Positions 23,630 through 33,249 of a stretch of DNA of 64,000 bases are shown here, one piece after another. The translations under genes were made by a program, and so were the position numbers. Positions within the stretch are counted from its first letter, which is position 1. Each line of letters opens with the position of its first letter. The notes under the pieces are model-generated. The model made no database searches. It was not told the origin of the DNA and saw only the letters and a list, made by a program, of their open reading frames with translations. The stretch spans positions 1-64,000 of the forward strand of contig NZ_JANIGO010000004.1 of the NCBI RefSeq assembly GCF_024518835.1, read 5' to 3'. This DNA is from Limnobacter humi. GTDB lineage: Bacteria; Pseudomonadota; Gammaproteobacteria; Burkholderiales; Burkholderiaceae_B.

Positions 23630-25537
23630 TCAGGTTCTGGCCGCAATGTCGCCGAGAATGCGTTGTGCAAATTCGGCCACTGGCATGGAACCCAGGTTGT
23701 CGTTACCGCGCAGGCGCACGGCAACTTGTCCAGAATCGCGTTCCTGATCGCCAATCACGGCAATATACGGAACCTTCTGAAGCGTTTGCTCCCGGATTTT
23801 ACGATTGATCTTTTCGTTACGCAAATCGGCCTGGACTCTAATGCCTTGTTTCTTCAACATTTGCACCACAGTGTGAGCATATTCATTGTGCGCATCGGTG
23901 ATGGTTGCCACCACCACCTGCACTGGCGACAACCACACGGGCATGGCCCCTGCGTGGTTTTCAATCAAAATACCGATAAAGCGTTCCATGGAACCCACGA
24001 TGGCTCGGTGAAGCATCACGGGCGTGCGGCGGCTGTTGTCTTCCGCAACATATTCGGCGCCCAACCGGCCTGGCAACTGGAAATCCACCTGGATGGTGCC
24101 GCACTGCCACGAGCGGCCCAGGCTATCTTTCATGTGGTATTCAATTTTGGGACCATAGAATGCGCCTTCTCCCGGCAACTCCGTCCATTCCACGCCGCAC
24201 GCACGCAACGCATCCCGCAGTGAGTTTTCGGCTTTGTCCCAGGTTTCGTCGCTGCCCAAGCGGGCTTCTGGCCGCAAGGCCAGCTTCACGGCAATGTCAC
24301 TGAACCCAAAGTCGGCGTATACCCTCATTGCCACCTGGTTAAACAGGGTGACCTCGTCACGCACCTGGTCTTCCGTGCAGAAAATGTGACCGTCGTCCTG
24401 GGTGAAGCCACGCACCCGCATGATGCCGTGCAGGGCGCCCGAGCTTTCGTTGCGATGACAGGCACCGAACTCACCATAGCGCAGCGGCAAATCGCGATAA
24501 GAACGCAAGTCACTCTTGAATACTTCGATGTGGCCGGGGCAGTTCATGGGTTTGAGCGCGTAATCCCGCTTTTCCGACTCGGTGGTGAACATGTTTTCTT
24601 TGTAGTTGGCCCAATGGCCCGACTTTTCCCACAACTTGCGGTCCAGAATCTGCGGACAGCGGATTTCCTGGTAGCCACCGTCCAGATATACGTTGCGCAT
24701 GTACTGCTCCACTTGCTGCCAAATGGTCCAGCCCTTGGGGTGCCAAAACACCAAGCCGGGCGCTTCGTCCTGCATGTGAAACAGGTCCAGCTGCTTGCCC
24801 AGTTTTCGGTGGTCGCGCTTTTCGGCCTCTTCAAGGCGGTGCAGGTAGGCAGCCAGGTCTTCTTTTTTGGTCCAGGCGGTGCCGTAAATGCGGGTCAGCA
24901 TTTCATTGTTGGAATCGCCACGCCAGTAGGCACCCGCCACTTTCATCAGCTTGAAATGTTTTAGTTTGCCGGTGGATGGAACGTGCGGACCACGGCACAG
25001 GTCAATAAAATCGCCTTCTCGGTACAGGGAGATTTTCTCGTTGGTGGGAATGCTGGCAATGATTTCGGCCTTGTAATGCTCCCCCAAGCCCTTGAAAAAC
25101 ATCACAGCCTGATCGCGGTCCCATTCTTCCCGGACGACCACTTCATCCAGCTTGGCCAGTTCCAGCATCTTCTTCTCGATGGCCTCAAGATCTTCAGGTG
25201 TGAATGGCCGCTCGTAGGAAAAATCATAGTAAAAGCCGTCTTCAATGACCGGGCCAATGGTGACCTGGGCGGACGGGTACAGGCTTTTCACCGCGTAGGC
25301 CAACAAGTGGGCTGTGGAATGGCGAATCAGATCAAGCCCGGCATCATCTTTCTCGGTGATGATGGCCAGGCTGGCGTCCTGCGTGATGGTGTGAGAGGTG
25401 TCCACCTGTTTGCCATCGACATAACCCCCAAGGGCCGCTTTGGCCAGTCCGGGGCCAATGCTCATGGCCACATCGGCCACGGTTACAGGTTTGTCGAAAA
25501 CGCGTTCGGATCCGTCAGGCAGGCGGATGACAGGCAT
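23630..25537 (-). CDS. thrS: Threonine-tRNA ligase
   Basis: 635 residues from the ATG at 25537, preceded by AAGGGAAG; the 15 codons upstream are not family-like. Order: TGS domain ([17 protein letters not shown]), SAD editing domain with [12 protein letters not shown] and later C/H residues, class II core ([29 protein letters not shown] with the zinc-binding Cys/His set, [30 protein letters not shown]), and the C-terminal HGTP anticodon domain. It charges tRNA-Thr and edits Ser-tRNA-Thr. Head of the thrS-infC-rpmI-rplT-pheST-ihfA cluster. Confidence 0.98.
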   Translation of the reverse strand: MPVIRLPDGSERVFDKPVTVADVAMSIGPGLAKAALGGYVDGKQVDTSHTITQDASLAIITEKDDAGLDLIRHSTAHLLAYAVKSLYPSAQVTIGPVIEDGFYYDFSYERPFTPEDLEAIEKKMLELAKLDEVVVREEWDRDQAVMFFKGLGEHYKAEIIASIPTNEKISLYREGDFIDLCRGPHVPSTGKLKHFKLMKVAGAYWRGDSNNEMLTRIYGTAWTKKEDLAAYLHRLEEAEKRDHRKLGKQLDLFHMQDEAPGLVFWHPKGWTIWQQVEQYMRNVYLDGGYQEIRCPQILDRKLWEKSGHWANYKENMFTTESEKRDYALKPMNCPGHIEVFKSDLRSYRDLPLRYGEFGACHRNESSGALHGIMRVRGFTQDDGHIFCTEDQVRDEVTLFNQVAMRVYADFGFSDIAVKLALRPEARLGSDETWDKAENSLRDALRACGVEWTELPGEGAFYGPKIEYHMKDSLGRSWQCGTIQVDFQLPGRLGAEYVAEDNSRRTPVMLHRAIVGSMERFIGILIENHAGAMPVWLSPVQVVVATITDAHNEYAHTVVQMLKKQGIRVQADLRNEKINRKIREQTLQKVPYIAVIGDQERDSGQVAVRLRGNDNLGSMPVAEFAQRILGDIAART

Positions 25538-25577
25538 AGTACTTCCCTTGCAATGTGCTGTGGTGCGCAGTGATTGG

Positions 25578-25618
25578 AGCAAAAAAAAAGTGCGACGAAT
25601 TCAGCCGCCGCACTTTCA
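25578..25618 (-). terminator. Terminator between tRNA-Val and thrS
   Basis: Read leftward: aaagtgcggcg, loop, cgtcgcacttt followed by nine Ts. It ends the tRNA-Val transcript about 40 bases before the thrS start. Confidence 0.88.
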
Positions 25619-25657
25619 TTTTACCATCAGGCCACAACGTGATTCCGGATCAGGTTG

Positions 25658-25734
25658 TGGTAGGCGCGATTGGACTCGAACCAACGACCCCCACCATGTC
25701 AAGGTGGTGCTCTAACCAACTGAGCTACGCGCCT
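25658..25734 (-). tRNA. tRNA-Val(GAC)
   Basis: 77 nt on the minus strand. Acceptor AGGCGCG / CGCGCCT, discriminator A, CCA encoded. The anticodon loop TTGACAT between CCACC and GGTGG gives GAC; the T arm contains GGTTCGAGTCC. Confidence 0.97.
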
Positions 25735-25797
25735 GCGCTGAAAGAGGTGCGATTGTACAACAGAACACCGGAAAGTCAATGCGCGCTGGGAACGGGC

Positions 25798-25826
25798 TTG
25801 ACATTAGTTTTGACAAGACCTATTGT
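25798..25826 (+). promoter_or_regulatory. Sigma-70-type promoter for the small membrane protein gene
   Basis: TTGACA at 25798-25803, a 17-base spacer and TATTGT at 25821-25826, 47 bases before the ATG at 25873. The -35 box is a perfect consensus match. Confidence 0.7.
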
Positions 25827-25872
25827 CACAATACAAAAAACATCACCAACCGCACTGAGAGACAGACTCACC

Positions 25873-26136
25873 ATGAAAGTGACACCCCAATCATTTGAAT
25901 CCATGCGCAAAGTCATGAACGGCTTCTGGATTGTTGTACCCGCCTACATGCTGATGAGCTTGGTCATGCCTATTTTCCTGATTTTGGCAGCGCTGTTGCT
26001 GGTCGCGCACACGCTGGAACTGCCCATTGCATTCCTGCGCCTGCGCGGCAAAAACCTGCCCACCATGGAAGTGGTGTCCAAGACTTTGTTGTATGGCTTC
26101 ACCTGGTGGTTGCCCAAGAGCCTGGAAGCGCGTTAA
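25873..26136 (+). CDS. Small two-helix membrane protein, DUF1145-like
   Basis: 87 residues from the ATG at 25873 (longer upstream frames run through the tRNA gene). Two hydrophobic helices (about 17-50, FWIVVPAYMLMSLVMPIFLILAALL in part, and VAHTLELPIAFL) and a basic C-terminus. The HTLELPIAF / VMP pattern resembles DUF1145 (YhhL-like) proteins; this is a tentative family call and no function is known. It has its own good promoter and its 3' end overlaps the convergent exporter gene by four bases. Confidence 0.7.
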   Translation: MKVTPQSFESMRKVMNGFWIVVPAYMLMSLVMPIFLILAALLLVAHTLELPIAFLRLRGKNLPTMEVVSKTLLYGFTWWLPKSLEAR

Positions 26137-26714
26137 AACCCAAACCGCCCACCAGCACCCAACAAGGTCGCAAGGCCCAAGGCTGCAAACAATGCAGCTG
26201 CAACGCCGTGAACCAACTTCATCGGGATCTTGCTGGCGAGCCTGTCGCCAGCAAACACGGCGGGTACATCAGCAATCAACATGCCCAGGGTGGTGCCAGC
26301 CACCACCATGAACACGTCTGAATAGTGCGCCGCCATGGCCACTGTCGCAATTTGGGTTTTGTCGCCCATTTCCGCCAAAAAGAAGGTGACGAACGTGGCA
26401 CCAAACACGCCGAATTTGCTGGCCAGTTGAGCTTCCTCGTTCTCAATTTGGTCTGGAACCAGGGTCCACACAGCCATCCCCAGAAATGAAATACCCAACA
26501 CCCAGCGCAAGATGTCCGGGCCAACACTGGCAGTAACCCAGGCGCCCACCGCACCAGCCAAACCATGGTTGATGAGCGTCGCGGCCAGAATGCCCAACAC
26601 AATGGGCCAGGGTTTTTTGAATTTGGTGGCCAACAAAAATGCCAGCAATTGGGTTTTATCGCCGATTTCGGCCAGGGCAATAACGCCGGTGGATACAAGC
26701 AGTGCGGATGACAT
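26133..26714 (-). CDS. GDT1/TMEM165 (UPF0016)-family Mn2+ exporter
   Basis: 193 residues from the ATG at 26714. Six membrane helices in two repeats, each with the family signature: ALAEIGDKTQLLAF (about 14-27) and FLAEMGDKTQIATV (about 110-123), where the acidic residues of E-x-G-D-K-T bind the cation. The family exports Mn2+ (bacterial MneA) or exchanges Ca2+/Mn2+ in other organisms. The upstream Mn-sensing riboswitch makes Mn2+ the likely substrate: the gene should switch on when Mn is high. An AGGA lies about 10 bases before the ATG. Confidence 0.93.
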   Translation of the reverse strand: MSSALLVSTGVIALAEIGDKTQLLAFLLATKFKKPWPIVLGILAATLINHGLAGAVGAWVTASVGPDILRWVLGISFLGMAVWTLVPDQIENEEAQLASKFGVFGATFVTFFLAEMGDKTQIATVAMAAHYSDVFMVVAGTTLGMLIADVPAVFAGDRLASKIPMKLVHGVAAALFAALGLATLLGAGGRFGF

Positions 26715-26724
26715 GGAAGAGTTC

Positions 26725-26930
26725 CTGGCCCGGAGTAAACGCAATGACTCCCTCGCCTACCCGGGCCATACCAGGCTGCGAAGTCGTCAAAGGTCTTGCC
26801 AAGTGCGTGCCGTACAGCGCTGTGTACATCGCGACCGCGGGTGCCATGGTCGAACGGTCAAGTTCGGTACCAAGTGTGTTGACACCAGCCCTTTTCAATC
26901 GAAAGGCGGCTACTCCCCAATGAGTGGGCG
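26725..26930 (-). ncRNA. yybP-ykoY manganese riboswitch
   Basis: Leader of the Mn exporter gene. Read leftward it shows the class hallmarks in order: TTGGGGAGTAGCC (plus 26908-26920), GTGTCAACACACTTGG about 30-40 bases on, and the loop GGCAAGACCTTTGAC. Just before the start codon a stem ggcccgg / ccgggcc (26728-26734 with 26758-26764 approximately) ends next to the AGGA ribosome site, a plausible expression platform. In this class Mn2+ binding raises expression of Mn export genes (established). Placement is by motif; no covariance search was possible. Confidence 0.92.
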
Positions 26931-27020
26931 AACTATAAGAGAAAGCCCAGGCAATTGCAAGTCATCCTGCCCAGGTGATGCGCAGCCCCACCGGATCACT
27001 GTAAAAAAAGAATCACAAAT

Positions 27021-27054
27021 TTGTCACAGGCCAGTCAAACCCCGCGCGTGTAAT
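27021..27054 (+). promoter_or_regulatory. Pho-box-like site and -10 upstream of the plcP-like gene
   Basis: TTGTCACAGGCCAGTCAA (27021-27038) has two PhoB half-site-like heptamers (TTGTCAC, CAGTCAA) 11 bases apart, then 10 bases, then TGTAAT (27049-27054). The geometry matches PhoB-activated promoters, where the box replaces the -35. By eye it matches the CTGTCATAAATCTGTCAT consensus at about 11 of 18 positions. Confidence 0.6.
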
Positions 27055-27061
27055 GCGTTGC

Positions 27062-27898
27062 ATGATGACAAAACAGACAGAGACCATGCTCAACGACACC
27101 GGTGGCAAAGACCAGCACTACCGCACCATCTGGATTTCAGACATTCACCTGGGCACCCCAGGCTGCCAAGCAGATGCCCTGCTGAATTTTTTAAAGCACA
27201 ATGAGAGCGACACGCTGTACCTGGTGGGCGACATTATTGACGGATGGCAGCTGCGCAAGGGCTGGTATTGGCCACAGTCACACAATGACGTGATTCAAAA
27301 AGTGCTTCGAAAGGCCAGAAAAGGCACCCGCGTGGTCTTCATACCCGGCAATCACGACGAGGCGGCGCGGCAATTTTGCGGAATGACCTTTGGCGACATT
27401 CCCATTCTGGAGCGTGATGTGCACACCACGGCAGATGGCAAACGCCTGTGGGTGGTGCATGGCGATGAGTTCGACCAAGTGGTGCGCTACGCCAAATGGC
27501 TGGCTTACCTGGGCGACACCCTGTACAACGTTGCGCTCATGCTGAACCGGGTGTTGAACAACATCCGGATTCGATTGGGTTACCCCTATTGGTCGCTGTC
27601 ACAATACCTGAAACACCAAGTGAAGAACGCGGTGAATTTCATTCTTGAATTCGAGAATGCGTTGATTCACGAAGCCAAGCAGCAAGGCTACGACGGTGTG
27701 GTTTGTGGGCACATCCACAAAGCAGAAATCAAACAGGTCGATGGTCTGTTGTATTGCAATGATGGCGACTGGGTAGAAAGCCTCACCGCCCTGGTCGAAA
27801 AACCCTGCGGCACCTTGGAGATTGTGCACTGGCCACACAGGGACCCCGTGATCAAGCGGCTTGCATCACCAGCAACGCAGACTGCTGAAACGGTGTGA
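27062..27898 (+). CDS. PlcP-like metallophosphoesterase (phosphate-starvation phospholipase C; often annotated LpxH-like)
   Basis: 278 residues from the ATG at 27062; an ATG at 27086 (270 residues) is also plausible, since the promoter -10 ends only 7 bases before 27062. Calcineurin-type metal motifs: WISDIHLGTPGCQAD, VGDIIDGW, FIPGNHDE, VVHGDEFD, and CGHIHKAEI. The sequence matches, as I recall it, rhizobial PlcP (WYWPQSHNDVIQK, AKWLAYLGDTLYN, YWSLSQYLK, CNDGDWVESLTALVE) better than LpxH. PlcP releases diacylglycerol from phospholipids under phosphate limitation. The next gene is a glycosyltransferase that would use the diacylglycerol, and a Pho-box-like site lies upstream. An alternative is a general UDP-diacylglucosamine pyrophosphatase role. 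Confidence 0.85.
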   Translation: MMTKQTETMLNDTGGKDQHYRTIWISDIHLGTPGCQADALLNFLKHNESDTLYLVGDIIDGWQLRKGWYWPQSHNDVIQKVLRKARKGTRVVFIPGNHDEAARQFCGMTFGDIPILERDVHTTADGKRLWVVHGDEFDQVVRYAKWLAYLGDTLYNVALMLNRVLNNIRIRLGYPYWSLSQYLKHQVKNAVNFILEFENALIHEAKQQGYDGVVCGHIHKAEIKQVDGLLYCNDGDWVESLTALVEKPCGTLEIVHWPHRDPVIKRLASPATQTAETV

Positions 27899-27932
27899 AC
27901 CGGCTGGATTGCCACCTCTGAAGGAGATTCCA

Positions 27933-29078
27933 ATGCGGATTTTAATCGCCACCGATGCCTGGGCACCTCAAATCAACGGTGTGGTGCAAACATTGACCCA
28001 ACTGTGCTTGCAGCTCAAAAGTCAGGGACATGAAGTGCAAGTCATCCACCCTGGGTTTTTCAAGACTGTACCCTGCCCCACTTACCCTGAAATTCGCTTG
28101 GCAGTGTGGCCTTGGGCGGGTGTTCGCAAGGCGATCGACGAATTTAAGCCCCAAGCCATTCACATTGTGACCGAGGGTCCGATTGGCTTGGCGATGCGGC
28201 TCATCGCACGAGCCCGTCGGTTGCCGTTTACCACGGCTTACCACACCCAGTTTCCGGAATATGTAAAGGCGCGGACTGGCATACCCATTCGCTTCACCGC
28301 ACGCGTGCTGCGCTGGTTTCATGGCGCCAGCAGAAATGTCATGGTGCCCACGCAAAGTGTGATTGATACGCTGCGTGAACGCGGCCTGACCAACTGCGTG
28401 TTGTGGCAACGTGGCGTGGACTTGAGCCGCTTCAACCCTGAACCCAGCCAAGCCGCACGGAACCTGGCCTACAACCCCGATGCCTCCCATGAAGATGACC
28501 CGGTGCAGGTGGAGATTCTGAAAACACTGCAGTCACTGGTGATTGAACGACCCGCTTTTTTATACGCTGGCCGCGTTGCAGTCGAAAAAAATCTGGAGGC
28601 CTTTTTAAGCCTGGATTTGCCCGGGGAAAAGTGGGTGGCCGGGGACGGGCCAGCCAAAAAACAACTGGAAAAACAACATCCCGATGTACGCTGGTTTGGC
28701 ATGCAAAACCATGCTGCTCTGGCAGAAATTTATCGGCAGGCCGATGTGTTTGTGTTCCCAAGCAAAACCGACACGTTTGGGCTGGTATTGCTGGAGGCCA
28801 TGGCCTGTGGATGCCCGGTGGCAGCCTTTCCAGTCAATGGACCGATCGACGTGGTAGGCCAGTCCGGAGCGGGTGTATTGGACGACAACCTGAGAACAGC
28901 CGCACTGGCTGCATTGCACATCCGAAGGTCCGTTCCCCGGGCACATGCAGGCACCTTTACCTGGGCCGAATGCGCACGACAGTTTTTGGAGCACCTTGCA
29001 CCGATTGAGTGGGGCCCCCACTTGAAAACCATCAACAAGCCCGCCCGGCTGCAAGGCAAGCCGGTGCGGACACCCTGA
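27933..29078 (+). CDS. GT4-family glycosyltransferase, Agt-like (glycolipid synthesis)
   Basis: 381 residues from the ATG at 27933, with AAGGAG 7 bases upstream. N-terminal ATDAWAPQINGVVQTL, acceptor-side fold, then the GT-B donor half: FLYAGRVAVEKNLEAFL, GDGPAKKQLEKQ and VFPSKTDTFGLVLLEAMACG with the E-x7-E motif. Members beside plcP transfer sugars to diacylglycerol to make phosphate-free glycolipids. It is 34 bases behind the PlcP-like gene and surely co-transcribed. The sugar donor cannot be read from the sequence. Confidence 0.86.
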   Translation: MRILIATDAWAPQINGVVQTLTQLCLQLKSQGHEVQVIHPGFFKTVPCPTYPEIRLAVWPWAGVRKAIDEFKPQAIHIVTEGPIGLAMRLIARARRLPFTTAYHTQFPEYVKARTGIPIRFTARVLRWFHGASRNVMVPTQSVIDTLRERGLTNCVLWQRGVDLSRFNPEPSQAARNLAYNPDASHEDDPVQVEILKTLQSLVIERPAFLYAGRVAVEKNLEAFLSLDLPGEKWVAGDGPAKKQLEKQHPDVRWFGMQNHAALAEIYRQADVFVFPSKTDTFGLVLLEAMACGCPVAAFPVNGPIDVVGQSGAGVLDDNLRTAALAALHIRRSVPRAHAGTFTWAECARQFLEHLAPIEWGPHLKTINKPARLQGKPVRTP

Positions 29079-29169
29079 AACGCCGCACAAACCAAACCCA
29101 CGAAGCCTGCCGCGCCTATAATAGCGGGACAATTCAATCACAGGATGTCCTCTCTCAGGAGCAAGCAAC

Positions 29170-29955
29170 GTGGGTTTTCTCGCTGGTAAAAAAATTCTCA
29201 TTACAGGCCTGTTGTCCAACCGGTCCATCGCATATGGCATTGCCGAATCCTGCAAGGCTCAAGGTGCAGAACTGGCTTTCACCTTTCAAAACGAACGTTT
29301 TGAGCAGCGCGTGAAAGACATGGCGGCCGAATTCGGTTCCTCACTGACTTTCCCGCTGGATGTGGCAGAAGACGCCCAAATTGACCAACTGTTTGTAGAC
29401 TTGGCCAAACACTGGGATGGTTTGGATGGCTTGGTGCATGCCATCGGATTTGCACCCCGTGAAGCCATCGCGGGGGATTTCCTAGAAGGCATCTCTCGGG
29501 AGGCTTTTAAAATCGCGCACGACATTTCTGCCTACAGTTTCCCGGCGCTGGCCAAAGCTGCCTATCCCATGATGCAGGGTCGAGAAGGCGCGCTGCTCAC
29601 ATTGAGTTACCTGGGTGCGGTCAAAACTGTTCCCAACTACAACACCATGGGCTTGGCCAAGGCGTCACTGGAAGCTTCCGTGCGATACCTCGCTGAAAGC
29701 CTGGGTCCACGCGGCATTCGGGTCAATGGCATTTCGGCTGGCCCCATCAAGACCCTGGCGGCTAGCGGCATTAAAGGGTTCAGCAAAATTCTGCATGCCG
29801 TGGAGGAGGCTGCGCCTTTGCGTCGCAATGTGACCATTCAGGATGTGGGCAATGTGGCGGCATTTTTGCTGTCTGACCTTGCACGGGGAGTGACTGCCGA
29901 AATTACCTATGTGGATGCTGGGTACAGCACCGTCGTCAGCGGCATGGCCGAGTAA
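29170..29955 (+). CDS. fabI: Enoyl-[acyl-carrier-protein] reductase (NADH), FabI
   Basis: 261 residues from a GTG at 29170 with AGGAG upstream. FabI features: [20 protein letters not shown] (nucleotide-binding), [12 protein letters not shown], and the Y-x6-K catalytic pair of the family (Tyr in the NYNTMGLAK segment, Lys at its end), [20 protein letters not shown]. It reduces trans-2-enoyl-ACP in the last step of fatty-acid elongation. A perfect TATAAT lies at 29117-29122, about 48 bases upstream, without a clear -35. The ABC transporter gene follows after 19 bases. Confidence 0.97.
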   Translation: MGFLAGKKILITGLLSNRSIAYGIAESCKAQGAELAFTFQNERFEQRVKDMAAEFGSSLTFPLDVAEDAQIDQLFVDLAKHWDGLDGLVHAIGFAPREAIAGDFLEGISREAFKIAHDISAYSFPALAKAAYPMMQGREGALLTLSYLGAVKTVPNYNTMGLAKASLEASVRYLAESLGPRGIRVNGISAGPIKTLAASGIKGFSKILHAVEEAAPLRRNVTIQDVGNVAAFLLSDLARGVTAEITYVDAGYSTVVSGMAE

Positions 29956-29974
29956 TCACCTTGAAGGCGCTGAC

Positions 29975-30655
29975 ATGCAGCATCCGCAGCCGCTAAACAA
30001 CCTGCCACTGGAAGTGCAGCACCTGGGCAAGTCATTGGGGGGTGCCCAACTTTTTTCGGATGTCAGCTTGCAGTTGCAGGCCGGTGAAACACTGGCTGTC
30101 GTGGGTGAATCAGGCTCTGGAAAGTCCACCCTGCTCCACCTCATGGCGGGTCTGGACAGCGCCGACAGCGGTGATGTGTTGTGGCAAGGCGAGAACATTC
30201 AGCACTGGTCAGCCAATCAGCAAGCTGCCAGACGGCTTGAGCATGTGGGCCTGGTATTTCAGGCCTACTACCTGATGCCCCACCTCACCGCACGTCAGAA
30301 TGTTGAGTTGCCATTCTTACTGGCAGGGAAAACACCCGACGAGGCTCACTGCATGCGCTTGCTGGAACTGGTGGGTGTGGCAGACAAAACATCGCGCTAC
30401 CCCCGTGAACTGTCGGGTGGCGAACAGCAGCGTGTGGCGATTGCCCGGGCTCTTGCTTTGACTCCGCCATTGCTGCTGGCGGATGAACCCACCGGTAACC
30501 TGGACGAAGACAATGCGGACAATGTATTGACGGTTCTGCTGGACGCTTGCAAACAACAAGGCTGCGCCTTGGTCATGGTCACGCACTCCGAACGTGCCGC
30601 TGGCCGCTTGCAGCGCAAACTGAATCTCACCCAACACCGCTTGGCTGGAGGCTGA
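29975..30655 (+). CDS. ABC transporter ATP-binding protein, LolD/AttE-like
   Basis: 226 residues from the ATG at 29975. Walker A GESGSGKST, Q-loop VFQAYYLMPHLTA, signature LSGGEQQRVAIARAL, Walker B LLLADEPTGNLD, H-loop MVTHS: the MacB/LolD class of ATPases that pair with FtsX-type permeases (mechanotransmission type, not classical import). The permease gene starts right behind its stop. With the permease and the CrtC/lipocalin-like protein it forms the AttEFGH-like arrangement. Confidence 0.93.
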   Translation: MQHPQPLNNLPLEVQHLGKSLGGAQLFSDVSLQLQAGETLAVVGESGSGKSTLLHLMAGLDSADSGDVLWQGENIQHWSANQQAARRLEHVGLVFQAYYLMPHLTARQNVELPFLLAGKTPDEAHCMRLLELVGVADKTSRYPRELSGGEQQRVAIARALALTPPLLLADEPTGNLDEDNADNVLTVLLDACKQQGCALVMVTHSERAAGRLQRKLNLTQHRLAGG

Positions 30656-30657
30656 AC

Positions 30658-33249
30658 GTGAAGGGCTTTGGGCCGCGTTTGCGATTGATGCTTCTGCTGT
30701 TGCAAGGTGCTATGCGGGATCAACCAGTGAAATGGTTAATCACCACATTGTCCATTGCCGTGGGCGTGGGCCTGGGGCTGGCCGTGCACCTCATTCACCA
30801 AGAAGCTTTGGCGCAGTTCAACCAGGGTGTTCAACAGTTTTCGGGGCAAGCGGATGTTCAACTGCTGCCCCACAACCAGTGGCTGCCCGACACCCTGTTG
30901 GAGACCATCGCGGAACTGCCCGAGGTGCACACGGCAGCACCCGTGATTGACCAGCGCGTGCGTTTGGAAGGTTTGAATCAAACGGTGCGTTGGCTGGGGC
31001 TGGATGTGTTTCAATCCGCAGCCATCACGCCCAACTTGGTGGGCCAAGTCGACAGCAGTGCCGCTGCACCAACACGCGGTGAAATACCACTGATTGCCAG
31101 CAACACCGTATTTATCAGCGCCAGTTTGCGTGAGGCTCTTCACCAGCAAGCCCATGCGCAAAAAAGCCAGCGAAGCCCCGTTGTGCTGGCCGACATGAAC
31201 GGAAAACCCGTGCGCTGGATGATTGCCGGCAGTTTACCCGCTGCTGGTAGCGGCCAACTGTTGGCCATGTCCGACATCGCGGCCCTGCAGTGGAAGCTGG
31301 GCGCCATCGGCAAGATATCCCGTGTGGACATCAAGTTACAGGAAGGTGTGCGAGTGGACGCCTTTATGGCAGCGCATGCCAAAACCTTTTCAGCTGTCGG
31401 TCGGTTTGAAACACCCCGTGAACAGTCCACCCGTGGCGCCGCTGTTTCGCAGGCATATCGGGCCAATCTGTCCATTCTGGCGATGGTGGCGCTTCTCACG
31501 GGTGGCTTTTTAAGCTTTTCAACACAGATGCTGGCCGTGGCGCAACGGTCCCGCCAATGGGCTTTGCTGGCGGCCATGGGAACATCTGTCACTCGGCTGC
31601 GACTACAGGTGCTGTTCGAAAGCGCCGTGTGTGGCCTGGTGGGCTCAATCCTTGGGGTTGCACTGGGGGTTGGTCTGGCCCAAGGGGTGGTTGAAAAACT
31701 TGGAGTAGACCTGGGGGCTGGCTATTTCAACACGGCGAGTCATGCACTGACAGTGCAGCCCCTGGATGCCCTGCTCTTTATGGGCTTTGGTCTGCTGGCC
31801 ACCCTGCTGGGCGGACTGGCACCGTCTCAACACACTGCCCAGATGGCGATTGCGCAGCGCATGCGGGCTGGCACTGAAGAGGCGGGGCTTCGGTTTGCCA
31901 ACCGGGCGCATTGGCTGGGCTTGGCCCTGTGTGCGCTGGCGGTGGCCTGCCTTTGGATTCCGCCTGTGGGCAACATTCCCGTGGGTGGTTATTTGGCGGT
32001 GGCACTGGGGCTGTTTGGTGGCATCGCATTGTTGGGCTTGGCAGTGCGGTTGTTTGTGCGTCCACCCGAAGCACTTCACACACTCGGGCAATTGGCCCGT
32101 TCTCGGCTGGCCAGTACACCCAATTTGCTCAGTGTGGGTCTGTCGGGTGTGGTAGCCAGTTTTGCCCTGGTGGTGGCCATGCATGTCATGATTTTCAGTT
32201 TTCGCCAGTCGCTGGATGTGTGGCTGAACCAGGTGCTGCCCGCACCGCTTTACATGAAAGTAATCGATGTGCAATCACAGTCTATTTCCCCAAACCTGCA
32301 AACACTCATCCAGCATGCAGCAGGTGTTGAACGCGCCGAGTTTTGGGGTAGCCAAAGTATGGTGTTGGACCCGCTGCGCCCACCGGTGGAGTTAATTGTT
32401 CGACCCTTGGACATGACCCAAGCCGACCAGCGCTTGCCCCTGATCGGTGCTCAACACCCAGCCTTGAAAACAGACCACATTCCGGTGTGGGTCAGTGAGC
32501 CCATGGTGGATATTTACCGATTGCACAATGGCAGTACCTTCACTTTGCACCTGGACGGTGGGCTACAACTGAACGCGCAGGTGATGGGTGTGTGGCGAGA
32601 CTATTCCCGCCAGCACGGCGCCATCGTGGTACCCAAGGCGCAGGTCATGCGCCTGGCGACACAGAACAACAACCCACTGCGAGACACGCAAGGCGCCATC
32701 TGGCCCAGCGCAGGCACAACGCCTCAAACCATTGTAAAAAACCTGACAGCCCAACTGGTCAACACCGGTGAATCAGCGCGGTATACCTTCGCCGAACCGG
32801 GCGAGATCAGGCAAGCAAGCCTCGCGATTTTTGACCGCAGTTTTGCGGTGACCTACTTGCTGGAAGTGGCTGCTGTGGTGATCGGCCTGTTTGGTGTGGG
32901 CACCACCTTTTCAGCCATGGCCTTGCAACGGCGACGCGAATTTGCATTGCTCGGTGCCATGGGGGCTACACGCAAACTATTGGTAAGACTGCTGGTGCGT
33001 GAAGCGTTACTGTCCAGTGCACTGGCCGCAGGCATGGGCTTGGCAATCGGCTTGTCATTTGCGGCTATTTTGGTCTTCGTGGTCAACCCACAGTCCTTTC
33101 ACTGGACCATGGAATGGTTTACCCCTTGGCGGGATTTGCTGGTCATGGTGGCAGTGTTGATGGTGATGTCAACCTTGACGGTCACCCTGGCGCTGCGCAG
33201 CCATTTGCAACACCAATTGCTGATGCAACTCAAAGAGGACTGGTCATGA
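30658..33249 (+). CDS. FtsX-family ABC permease with duplicated FtsX units (AttFG/YbbP-like)
   Basis: 863 residues from a GTG at 30658 that follows the ATPase stop directly (GGAGG upstream, inside the ATPase end). Layout: TM1 near residue 25-45 (WLITTLSIAVGVGLGLAVH), a large periplasmic region (about 50-260), an FtsX unit with three helices (about 270-400), a middle pair of helices (about 430-500), a second periplasmic region (about 530-740), and the C-terminal FtsX unit (about 750-860). Such permeases couple ATP use to movement of a periplasmic domain that handles lipid or lipoprotein. The stop overlaps the next gene's ATG. Confidence 0.9.
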   Translation: MKGFGPRLRLMLLLLQGAMRDQPVKWLITTLSIAVGVGLGLAVHLIHQEALAQFNQGVQQFSGQADVQLLPHNQWLPDTLLETIAELPEVHTAAPVIDQRVRLEGLNQTVRWLGLDVFQSAAITPNLVGQVDSSAAAPTRGEIPLIASNTVFISASLREALHQQAHAQKSQRSPVVLADMNGKPVRWMIAGSLPAAGSGQLLAMSDIAALQWKLGAIGKISRVDIKLQEGVRVDAFMAAHAKTFSAVGRFETPREQSTRGAAVSQAYRANLSILAMVALLTGGFLSFSTQMLAVAQRSRQWALLAAMGTSVTRLRLQVLFESAVCGLVGSILGVALGVGLAQGVVEKLGVDLGAGYFNTASHALTVQPLDALLFMGFGLLATLLGGLAPSQHTAQMAIAQRMRAGTEEAGLRFANRAHWLGLALCALAVACLWIPPVGNIPVGGYLAVALGLFGGIALLGLAVRLFVRPPEALHTLGQLARSRLASTPNLLSVGLSGVVASFALVVAMHVMIFSFRQSLDVWLNQVLPAPLYMKVIDVQSQSISPNLQTLIQHAAGVERAEFWGSQSMVLDPLRPPVELIVRPLDMTQADQRLPLIGAQHPALKTDHIPVWVSEPMVDIYRLHNGSTFTLHLDGGLQLNAQVMGVWRDYSRQHGAIVVPKAQVMRLATQNNNPLRDTQGAIWPSAGTTPQTIVKNLTAQLVNTGESARYTFAEPGEIRQASLAIFDRSFAVTYLLEVAAVVIGLFGVGTTFSAMALQRRREFALLGAMGATRKLLVRLLVREALLSSALAAGMGLAIGLSFAAILVFVVNPQSFHWTMEWFTPWRDLLVMVAVLMVMSTLTVTLALRSHLQHQLLMQLKEDWS

